Under the pieces are notes generated by a model. The model saw only the letters and a program-made list of their open reading frames with translations, did not search any database and was not told the origin of the DNA. A stretch of 64,000 nt of DNA from Branchiostoma lanceolatum (taxonomy: Eukaryota; Chordata; Leptocardii; Amphioxiformes; Branchiostomatidae), in NCBI RefSeq assembly GCF_035083965.1, contig NC_089725.1, forward strand, positions 27,537,925 to 27,601,924, written 5' to 3'. Shown piece after piece: positions 30,691 to 40,528 of this stretch (position 1 is the stretch's first letter; the number at the start of each line of letters is the position of its first letter). Made by a program: the position numbers and the translations under genes.

Positions 30691-32743
30691 CCTGTTTTGT
30701 GGATTACAGAATTTCCAGGAACCATTGTGTACATTTAATTCATTTTTATCATAGAAATTTTCAAATGTCCTGGGAGATTTACTTGGACAAATTATTTGAT
30801 AATAATAGTAATATTAGATGTGGCAAGTCAAATAGTTGTTGTACGAATGATGTACCTAGGACTGTTCTAGCTGATGTCGAAACCATAAAAAACTGTTTAG
30901 AAGTACCTTAGTTTCCACGATTGTGGCATACCTGCCCTCTGTAAACTGACATATTCAGTGGTTTTAAGCCAAATGTCCACAAGATCGTACACCATGATTA
31001 CATGTTGTCTTGCATTGCTTTACTATGGTAGTTTCTATTGCCAACTTAAAAACTGCCTTTCCTTCCTACTGCAAGATAAACTCTCTGCAAACTTTAATGA
31101 CTTAACAGTATTCAAAGGTCAACAAGGTTATGCAAGCCATGTGTTATGCAAGCATCATATCAAGCTAAATTCCCATGCAAGAACAGTTTTTCAAACCAGT
31201 TTATTGAACAAAGCAAAAATTGCCCTTAATAGGAAACTAAATACATGTTCCCTGTGTCCACAAAAACATGAAGATGGATTTAGTCTACAAGTTGTGAATG
31301 GGTATGAGCTACACATACCTTGATTAGATAAGTCCTTATGGTAATAATGTACAATGGATGTATCATACCAGAAATACTGACACTTCCTCAGTCACCAACA
31401 TTTAGCTTTATACACAAAGCACCTGATGCTGTATTTATAATTGTAACAATTTTTGGGTTATTGGAGAACTTAAGCATTCATTTATTCTGTTTGTATGTAA
31501 AAGACATCTGTAGTACATATCACCTGAAATAAAACCAGACCCTGTCTTCAGATATATGTACACTCAATTCCTGAACAACTGCTTCTTAACAGTCAAATAA
31601 CATTTTGTCCACTGTATATAGCTACAACACTCATTCTTTGACTAAGCCTACATTTCCCTGGTGTTCCAACAGCAGGATTTAGCAACAGGATTCAACTTGT
31701 ATGATTCAACAGCTATGTTGATCTACTTGCACCTTAGAATTATCTCACCTTGAAAATTTGCCAGAATAACACAAAAAGAGAGACTTTGATGGAATAAAAG
31801 TTATGATCAGCCTTTGAGTTAGAATGTACATGTAGTGCTGCTGGACAAAATAGTTTTACCATAGTTTTATTACATCATCTGTTCTCCAAGTCCAAGGATG
31901 ATGTTACAACAAAATAAGCGTCATGTGAACACAATAAGCTGGTGCATTATGCCGAAGAGTGGTTATACCCGCTATACAGATACAGAATAACCACTGTTTG
32001 TCTGACCCCACTCATTTGTGCTTTTGTAATGAATTTATTGCTTACCCTATGAAATATGATAACAAAAAAAGGATTCACCTAGAAATAAATGAAGTGCATG
32101 TAAAGAGATGAAAATGCTTGAGCAGACAAACCTGGCTTCTTGAATCATTATAAAGACACGAATGTAAATCCAAAACACAGCTCAGATCTACCACATAGTT
32201 TGTAACTTCTCTAAAACTGGATCTCAGCACAGGTGTGCTGTAAGCTGCCTCTTGTATGTTGCCAATGCCGACCGACTAAACAAATCTTATTGTATCAAAA
32301 CATACCCATAACAGGTATTCGGAACAAGGACTACATGTGTGTCATATACAATCTTTAGAAAAAAAAACAACTAAACATTTTCAAATAATAAACACTAAAC
32401 TTTATACTGTCTAGTAGTATACTTGAATGTGTAATATCCTTAAAGTTGAGACTCAGTCAATAATGCCAGTTTTAAAATACAATCAGTATTTAACAAAGGT
32501 CTGGAATAGCCACAATGCCTTGATCTTTTTTTTACAATGTACAAAAATCTACCTTTCACCTGTTAAGGATATAGCATGTGCAGAAGGAATTAACTCTGTC
32601 ACACAACAAACTACAGTACATAGCCTAGAAGTTGGAAGGAAGGTCTCGGAACTAGATTTGAAAAATGTAAGAGCCATTTATATCTACAGGCACAAGTAAC
32701 ATCACTAGAATTACTGGATAGAAACACTTATCCGTTCCAAAAT
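30691..32743. other. Convergent intergenic region between EMC7 and TOMM20
   Basis: AT-rich with no supported coding region. Since TOMM20 reads toward it from the right, part is probably its long 3-prime UTR. I saw no repeat structure worth naming. Confidence 0.4.
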
Positions 32744-35392
32744 TTACTCTAGCTCATCATCCATGGTTGTTGTTGCCATTGCTGATGCAAATTTCTGTAA
32801 TAAAGAGAAAGAAAGACATGTCATTCCTGGATACCACAGGAGCAGTAGCTAACATGAGTATCATACATAGAACAACTATAGCTATTGCCATGCAGCCATC
32901 CTGTGCTGGTTTCTTCTCTAGTGATTCAAATCAGTACTTCACTCTAGAGCTCCAATTAAATAACTGGTCTTACCTGGAGATCTTCACTTATCAATACTTC
33001 ATGATAAATTTGCAGATAAATTTCCATTGTCTCTATAGCTACAAGGTCTATTAGCTATAAGGATCCCTTTCCACCAGATGACAATCATTGAGTGACCAAA
33101 ATTTGACTTGTGTGACCCTTGATTTTATAATTGGAATATTGAATATGATGGAAGATGTAAAAGCATGATACATAACCTACAAATATTTTTTCTTAAATCT
33201 ATGAAATTTGTTGTGCCATCTGTCAAATTTGGTAGCATCTTCGATTATCAATGACAGAAGCATATTCTTGAAGTTAACCTTGACTAAAGATTGACAGCTG
33301 TACCAAAACTAGCATCCTATCTTACCTGACTGACACTTGGTAGCTTGGCGATGAGCATCTGGAACACCTGTGGAGGCAGCGTCTGCTGGAGCACCTGCAG
33401 CAGCTGCTGGGGCTGCCCACACACAGCCACCGCGTTGGTCAGGTGCTCAACACCGTTCTCAAAGTCACCTGTGTCAAAAGGTGAACAACATCAGAGATTT
33501 ATCAGACTTGTGTTTTCACAATATAGACTAATGAAAGGGGGTGCAAAACTGTCCTTCAGTGTAACAAACCAACTTTGTGAGCGCAGACTGGCAGCTGGCT
33601 ATATCACACCCAACCTTTGCACATCTAATTCCAGGCATGGTTTAAAGCTATCTAGTGCGGATGCCCTAGTCTGCGTGCTATTTTATCAAGTTTATCGGAG
33701 CTCCCACACCTGGTCCCTCACAAAATCTAGTGAAGAACCGAGTATGGTAGCCTGTGTTTACACAAGCTCTTGCTGGTGGAGGTTCATGACCCCCCCTGGA
33801 CCGGCCGCTAGGAGCGCGATTTAGTCAGGCTACCGAGTACGGGAGCCCTGGTAATCTAAACAGGATGGTACTCATGCTAGTTACAGATGCCCCTACTGTA
33901 CTTGATTACGAGTTACACTTTGGATGCTTTATTAAGTCCACTCTACGATGTAGAACTGACCCTGAGCCAACTGCTCCTCTCCCAGCTGGACCTCCTCCAG
34001 GAAGAACTTCTGCACAGCCTCCGTGTCCTTCAGGTCAGGGATCTGGAACACAAGAAGGAGGTGTAGAGTCAGTGTTTACATCCACAGCCTACACTTCATC
34101 ATAATCATCATCTGCCATACTCTTAGCCTTGAAACTACACCATCAGGAGCTCCCCGGTATCTCTACAGCACTGGGAGTGAAGCCCGCCGGCCCAGGCAGA
34201 TTAGCCCGCTCGTGGGGCGGGTTTACGGGCTTGGTTTAATTAGTTTGCTCCGGAAGAGAGGGCAATAACTCCATATGCTAGCTAAGAAGACAGGCTGGCA
34301 GAAATGGGTCAATATAGCAGACTGGGCCTGGTAAAACACCCCTAAACCGACCCTAGAGACTGGTGACCAGGCTGTCATACTCTTAGTACTGTAAATCTTG
34401 TAAAGTCTGTGATGGTTTTATATTTATACTTTTATACCATCTTCGGGATGAGAAGGCTCCACCTGTGGTAATCCCGGTCACAAACATTGCTCATTCGCAG
34501 ATCTCACGATGACCATTCCGTCACAAATTCATGACTCAGCCAATGTGTATTTCCAAAGTATCATTACTGTACTACAGAATTGTTTCAATGGTGAACTTAA
34601 AACATTGCAAAAACCTTTTCCCTTCTACTGCAAAAACAACTGAATCTACAGTTGTAAATATAAACATGGGTGATTAGCAATGTATACAGATCCAAAATAA
34701 CATGATCACATGAACTGTTAAGTTGTATGCTGCACTTATCTTGATAATAAAATGATTTAAAAAGAAAGTCAAATGACAACTGTCACCCGTCACTGGCAAG
34801 ATTCAACAAATTATGCCTACCTTTGTTGATGTCTGTGGTTTCTGGCCTGCCTTCTGCTTTTTTCTCCCTGCATAATATAAATGAAGCCAAATAGGGAAAT
34901 GTTGATATAAAGTATGGGCCTGCGTGTAAAAGGTGCACGGTGCACAAGTAATTTAAGCGCTGTGCAGAGAGATTGGTGGGCGTGGGGAGGGGGGCGAGGC
35001 CGAGGGATGCACGTTTTTTCGTGACCCTTGATGACATAACATGAGAACACACGGCCCGGCAAAACGTTGCACACCGTCCCATGTATTTCATATAGAAAGA
35101 TAACAATTTTCAAGTGATCAAATCAAAATAGTGTTGTTCACCAATTGAGGTTATGATTTACAGCACAAACGTGTAATTTGATTACAACCGGTAAAAATAC
35201 AAAATTTTCACCCGGCGCCCCCCTCCCTCTCACCCGGCGACATGAGGTGAGAAACAAACACTTACTTTCTCGCAACTTCTGTTTGAAGCCGGGGTCGTTT
35301 CGTCTCTTGTGGTCGAAGTAGATGCAGTAGCCTAGAAATAACGTGCCACAGACGCCAGCCGCGAGGCTGAGGGCCGTTTTTGTGGTGATCAT
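32744..35392 (-). CDS. TOMM20: Mitochondrial import receptor subunit TOM20
   Basis: Outer mitochondrial membrane receptor that binds presequences and passes precursors to the TOM channel. Exons on the minus strand: 35266-35392, 34821-34867, 33961-34042, 33326-33468 and 32744-32794, totalling 450 bases or 149 residues (human protein 145). The N-terminal anchor reads LSLAAGVCGTLFLGYCIYFD; then come basic residues (KQKLRERRKKQK), the conserved block PDLKDTEAVQKFFLEEVQLG and the receptor groove region CGQPQQLLQVLQQTLPP, ending in an acidic tail. I chose the ATG at 35392 because it gives the usual short N-terminus (MITTKTALSLAAG); in-frame ATGs at 35416 and 35422 would add 8 or 10 residues. All junctions have AG/GT borders and preserve family residues. 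Confidence 0.95.
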
Positions 35393-36066
35393 GACTTGTC
35401 CTAGTCCGCCCTGCATGTGCACGACAAGATGGCAACCCCTGCCTGACCGAACCGTGACGCAAGATGTGGGCCTCGCGGTCTGTCTGCCGTACCCTCATTA
35501 CCGTGCCTGCCAAATGGCACTAACAATGGTGCCCCAAAAGTCGCAGTTCCCGTGCCTGACTTTCTATCAAACACTTTTGTGACACGTTCATGGTATAGCC
35601 ATAAGATATTTTCTGTCAGTCGATGTGATTTAAAGAATGCCCTGTATCGTTTTTACAAAGCACAATCAAGGAACGAACGACACGGAAAATATGTCAACTG
35701 ACGTGATCGACCAGCAGAGTCCTCCGGCAGTTAATCGACACACTGCATATCTTAAGCATCTTAACTCAGTCAAACGTTACCGGGTAAAGAGGATATCGGT
35801 AATGTGTGACTTTTCCTCTTTTTAATGGAACAGTCTTAGAAGTGAAATAACGGCAAAAAGGTTAAGACACACACAGGGGCCCTAAAGAAAACTTCTTTTC
35901 ATTGGAATATATTTAGTCAGGTGATAAATATGTCACTAGTGGTGCTCAATCTCCGGTGTTCCTCACGGCTACACAGAGCACAGAGGCTATGTACCATTGC
36001 TTAAACGGATATACGCAGTTACTAGTATATTAGTAATAAGTCAAAGTGTCGTGCAATTCCCATTTA
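35393..36066. other. Upstream region of TOMM20, no other gene seen
   Basis: Presumed TOMM20 promoter and 5-prime UTR, then anonymous sequence up to the Harbinger-like element. No TATA-like element stands out close to the start. Confidence 0.4.
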
Positions 36067-36229
36067 GGCTGCACCAAGTAATTTTTATGGATGACGTCCG
36101 CGCGCGCATTGATTTTGGTCTGTTCCCAAAAAAACAAACAAGAAATTCCGCTTCCTGTAACTATGACCAAAAAGTTACGACAGTGCCGTAAATCGCGTAA
36201 GATTGACTCGTCACGCGAAAGCCTAAGGC

Positions 36230-36440
36230 TATTGGCAGGATCATCCTGTCAGCAGTAAAAAATTTTGCACTGCTGACAGGATCGTCCTGTCAGCAACAGA
36301 AAAAATTGCACTGCTGACAGGACTGTCAGCAGTAGAAAAAATTGCACTGCTAACAGGATGATCCTGACAGCAGTGCAATTTTTTCTACTGCTGACAGGAT
36401 GATCCAGTCAGTAGTGCAGATTTTTCAACTGCTGACAGGA
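36230..36440. repeat. Palindrome cluster inside the Harbinger-like element
   Basis: Repeated modules of 'ctgctgacagga' and its complement 'tcctgtcagcag', separated by A/T-rich spacers ('aaaaaattttgc'). At least seven half-sites alternate in orientation, so several overlapping hairpins or a cruciform can form. The same block occurs in copy 2 at about 49895-50106. Confidence 0.85.
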
Positions 36441-36656
36441 TTTTTTTTAGATTGTTGGCATATACTACTGTACCATGTCCAGATAACTCCAACCCTAGGC
36501 CTACCTAATCTAAAATAATACTATAGATTGTCGTTAGGCCGGGCGTAATAGACCGGGCGCTCTACGGGTCGGTGATACGCGCCGTTTTGAGTATCAAGAC
36601 ATGGTCACGGAAAAAGTCGATAGTAAAAGTCAAAACTGGTCAGATCAAGCATATAA

Positions 36657-37034
36657 ATGTGTCATGTGGGTTCGGTCGCTAAATATGTGAGCATAAAAGT
36701 GAAAAAGAGCGGCAACGTTGTTATTATTGGTATGTATGCTCTCGATGTCGGTCAGGGAGAGATGACATTCGCGCAACTGTACGAGAGACTTGTAGCGGCG
36801 AGTGAGTTTCGGCCGTACAATTTTAAGCAAGTTTTGTCAAGATCAGCTACAGTGCATTTCTTCTGCAATGACGTGAAGATCGGGAGAGGCATTGAAGTTT
36901 ACTCCGGCCTACAGATGGGGCAGGCAACCAAGCAGTTCGGTGTTTCATCCGCATGGAGGTCGACAAGACAGCTGCCACAACTGAAGCTCCTAGGCCCAAG
37001 TCTGTTTTTGAGGTATGAAAAGTTCCGTTCTTAA
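36657..37034 (+). CDS. 125-residue ORF inside Harbinger-like copy 1, unknown
   Basis: I do not recognise this protein. It starts MCHVGSVAKYVSIKVKKSGN, is basic, and has no transmembrane segment or familiar motif; the codon range and length could be chance. It is identical in the second transposon copy (50323-50700), which says little because the two copies are almost identical throughout. Confidence 0.25.
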   Translation: MCHVGSVAKYVSIKVKKSGNVVIIGMYALDVGQGEMTFAQLYERLVAASEFRPYNFKQVLSRSATVHFFCNDVKIGRGIEVYSGLQMGQATKQFGVSSAWRSTRQLPQLKLLGPSLFLRYEKFRS

Positions 37035-37827
37035 GTCTGTTTTGGATTAAGTACCATGTACCAAAAAATTATAATCTGGGGAGTACGAGTGTAAGATGAA
37101 TGCATTCATGTATTCTGCATGGATAATGATCGTTTATTCGTTTCTGGTTATTTATACTTGTTGGGGAAATATGCGCTTTTTTTTATTTCTATCATTTTTG
37201 GTCCATATTTGGCTCTTGAATAATTGCTATTATTCATTAGGATTTCTAAAGCATAGGTAGAAATGTAGTAATGCCTGCGAATAGTTAATCAGCAACTAAT
37301 TTTGCCTTTTTTAATATACCATGTTTCTGCAGGCCTGCAAAATCAATGGGATATGGAAAGAAACAGGATAGGACAACAACTGCTGTTCAACTTCAACTGA
37401 TTTATTCAACTTATTGCTGTTTTCATGATAAATGAAATAATTGTTAGTTGTTACACTGTGTTCTCTCATTCAATTTGTGTCCTAACATGTGTCGTCGACT
37501 ATTATATTTCAAATCTAGGCATCTTGTTTTTTTCGGCACTTCTTGTTTTTTTTTCGCGCTCTCGCATTAGATTTAGGGTCTCCAAAGGACGTCATCCATA
37601 AAAATTACTTGGTGCAGCCTTACATGGTGGGGATCTAACGTGCGCTCAAGTGGTCGTCCTTTCAAACGAGAAAAATATTGTATACCATCAGGATGCCCAC
37701 ACTCGTTTATGGTCCATTGAAGTGTAACGTTAGGTGCTATTTCAGGATTGTATTGTTTACGTGATACATGATGCGTCCTTACGAGGACGATCATGAAACT
37801 ACACCGAGCGCCCCCCCCCCCGCGTGT

Positions 37828-39080
37828 ACACTAAATGTCGGGCAGTAACTTTCTAGCGAGGTCCAATCATATGGCTGCTCGCAGGTCACCGAACGTCACC
37901 GACAATTAGCCAATGACAGGTCGAGTTTTGGGTTGTTAACACCCCTGGTCTTATGTAAATGTCATCAACTCAAACCAAGCGCCTTTGAGTTGTTATTCCC
38001 ACTACTTCCATACGTATACATCTAGATCTAGATCTATCAGTTTGTAAAGTTAACTTTCACCACCAAAACGCGAAGAGACTGAAGAGATGAAGTTTTACAG
38101 CTTCAATGGCGCTGCACTAGCGCTAATAGAGCGATCATTGCGGGAGGGAATAGATCCCGACGAGGGTGAAAGTCTTCGCGGCGACCCAACATTTCCCACC
38201 AAAAGCAAGCTCTCAAAGACGGGCCGCGTACAGAAATGGAGGGAAATCAAGTCCAAGCTAGTCTTGGGTCAGGCTTTTGTGGCACATTGTGAGGCCCCAA
38301 ATCACCGACTGCCGGCGAGAGAAGACATTGAACGGATTTTCCGGCAAAGTCACCTAAGAACGAATCCAGAGTGCGACAGGCATATGGCATTATTCAAAAG
38401 AGCCGATAAACCCGATTTTGTTTATTATATTATGTATTACCTATGCATCTAGTTTTGTTTTTCCTTCGACACTGTATACTTACCTTTGTTTGAATCTATA
38501 CAGGCGCAGACTATTGTCAGCCAAACACGAAAGCGACATTACTTCCCTGTATTTTCTGATGGCAATAAATGTAAAGTTTTGTATGTCACATTGTCTATCA
38601 CCAAACATTATTTCCGTACATAAAATTTAAAGAAAATGCATGATACGAAGTGCTACAGCTTAGAACTTTAACCATGCTAAAGATACCAAAATGCTCTCTC
38701 CGAAGCGTGGCGTTATGGCTATACTGCATTATCAAATATAAGGCGTTGTGTAGTCAGGTCGTGTCGATGTTTAAAACTTGTTCAGTGCGTAGTTCTGCTC
38801 TACATAAGCAGGATTAAAAGTCATGTGCTGCAAGTCACACGAAAAGTTACTTCGTAATGTATTGCCGCTATTAACAACGAACCAGTAATCGACGGACAAA
38901 GGGTGTGAAATATTCCTTCTTGCCCATCGCGTGCCAGTAGATTGGCGTTAATTGCCTACTTTGCATTTTAAAGGACTGGCTTTGTTGGCCGTCATTGGCT
39001 AATTGTCGGTGACGTTCGGTGACCTGCTAACAGCCATTTGATTGGACCTCGCTAGAAATTTACTGCCTGTCGTTAAGTGT
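37828..39080. mobile_element. Inverted-repeat element flanked by poly-C runs
   Basis: Arms of about 90 bases are inverted copies: 37828-37918 ('agcgaggtccaatcatatgg', 'ggtcaccgaacgtcaccgac') and 38991-39080. Length about 1.25 kb. Both outer flanks on the plus strand are runs of C (about 37811-37821 and 39084-39099), as if it had entered a C-rich target. It contains one ORF (38087-38452) but no recognised transposase, so it is probably non-autonomous; superfamily not assigned. Confidence 0.7.
38087..38452 (+). CDS. 121-residue ORF inside the poly-C-flanked element, unknown
   Basis: I do not recognise it. The protein starts MKFYSFNGAALALIERSLRE and is charged for about 105 residues before a hydrophobic end (FVYYIMYYL). 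The ATG has a purine at -3 (gagatga). It is the longest ORF in the element and could be a captured host fragment, a remnant of transposon protein, or chance. Confidence 0.3.
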   Translation: MKFYSFNGAALALIERSLREGIDPDEGESLRGDPTFPTKSKLSKTGRVQKWREIKSKLVLGQAFVAHCEAPNHRLPAREDIERIFRQSHLRTNPECDRHMALFKRADKPDFVYYIMYYLCI

Positions 39081-39099
39081 TGGGCCCCCCCCCCCCCCA

Positions 39100-40218
39100 C
39101 ACACCACAGAAACTGAGGCTGTCCTTGGTGCTGAAGACTATTCTGTATGGTGTGGCTCTGGGTTGATCCCGATAGCGCGTCTTGTTAGAAGATTCGGGCA
39201 TTCGTTGTGATTCTCTAACCATACAAGATAACTTCTAACCCACCCCATACTTATAAAGTACAGAGGTTTGAGGAAAAACCAACACGCAAAACTTGTTTAC
39301 ATACAAGATGAGTTTATTTTAAGCCAATAGAACACCAAAAGACAATTATAGATCGCGTTGTGCAGGTTAACTATGAACATCAAGAAAGTTTCTAGCTACT
39401 TAATCAGTTGTATTAGGAAGCAGCGTGATACGAAATTATGAAACTGAAAGATACGCAGTCACTGAGAAAGTAATGAGCATATCGATATCAAAATAAATGT
39501 ACTCCTTGCTCCGGATATCTTCTGCTACACCATTGTCCTCTGTGGCTTATGATTAAAGTAATGGTACGGGAAGATGAAATACCACTGGCAATTATGTAAA
39601 TACCACGTAAAAACCTGTAACGTTACCAAAGATGTAAAAGGCATTGCCGATAAAAATGAAATCAGAAATAAACCTGAATATATATCAGTAGGCTAATTCA
39701 AATTGATGCATAGCGTTATTTTTATCGAAAACACATGTGTAAGTATGTGTGTCTGTGTAAGTGTGTTTGTGTGTGTGTGTTGTGTTTGTGAGAATGTTTG
39801 AAAGTTCGAGTATGTGTTTAAACATCTGGTTATTATCTAATAACACGTACGTACTGTTATCCTAAATTTAAGTAAAGAAATGACAATATAGAACGTTTTT
39901 GAATCAACTGACCTTCTCGTCTGTCACATGTTCGCAGGAGGAAGGTGGTTTTGAAAGAGGATGAGTCACCTAACAGCCCTTTGTACTGTCAACCCACATC
40001 CTCTCTATACAAGACATGTCGACACAAAGTGACCATCAACAGTCAATATCTCCCTTCTCTTATAAAACCGTATTTCTATCCCCTCCTCCCCTCTCCTTGA
40101 AAAAAGACTATTCCCACAAACGTACGTCACAGCTTATCTCCGAGCAGATGTTTGGGTTAATCGTAATGTATTCTCTGACAACCACAACCCAATTCTCCTA
40201 TACTATATACCCTGGAGA
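39100..40218. other. Intergenic, no gene seen
   Basis: AT-rich, with a GT-rich patch at about 39740-39800. Nothing coding is supported. Confidence 0.4.
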
Positions 40219-40396
40219 GGCTCTGCAAAAAACGGACTGAGGTTTCCACTTGTAGCCTCTAACCAGCAGTCAGCCAATCAGATAATTACCGACATGTTTT
40301 CTTTAGGTACATCCGATTCTCTGATTAGCTGACAGTTGGTTAGAGGCCACGCCCGGAAAAGTGGAAACCTCAGACAGCTGGTTAAGCAGAGCCTGT
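40219..40396. mobile_element. MITE with nested inverted ends
   Basis: The core arms 'ctgaggtttccactt' (40237) and 'aagtggaaacctcag' (ending 40373) pair and continue inward through 'gcctctaacca' and 'tggttagaggc'. Just outside, 'ggctctgc' and 'gcagagcc' also form an inverted pair, which sets the wider limits given. It lies about 130 bases downstream of the SLC1 stop codon. Confidence 0.7.
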
Positions 40397-40528
40397 CAAA
40401 ATGTATTGTTCAGGCCGAGGGTGAGGCTCTGCGTAGGGTAATGCCAAAACCCTCACTTGGGAGGAAGGACTGTCAAAAAACAATTACAATCGTCCACCCA
40501 GAGATCTGCTCGAAGAGTACGTCACAAC

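Larger units (their letters stand above)
36067..37619. mobile_element. Harbinger-like non-autonomous DNA transposon, copy 1
   Basis: 1,553 bases with perfect 33-base inverted ends (left starts 'ggctgcaccaagtaattttt'), flanked by TTA on each side (36064-36066 and 37620-37622). A 3-bp duplication of T-W-A type is the hallmark of PIF/Harbinger elements. A second copy of the same length at 49733-51285 differs by only two bases that I could find. No transposase or Myb-like protein is encoded; a 125-residue ORF of unknown type is present. A cluster of palindromes lies at 36230-36440. Confidence 0.85.

Noticed and set aside
30958-31323. 121-residue plus-strand frame between EMC7 and TOMM20
   Set aside because: No recognisable domain, AT-rich composition, and it lies in the presumed 3-prime UTR zone of two convergent genes.
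32744-35422. TOMM20 start at 35422 or 35416
   Set aside because: Possible, but would lengthen the N-terminus by 10 or 8 residues before the anchor; the ATG at 35392 gives the family's usual length.
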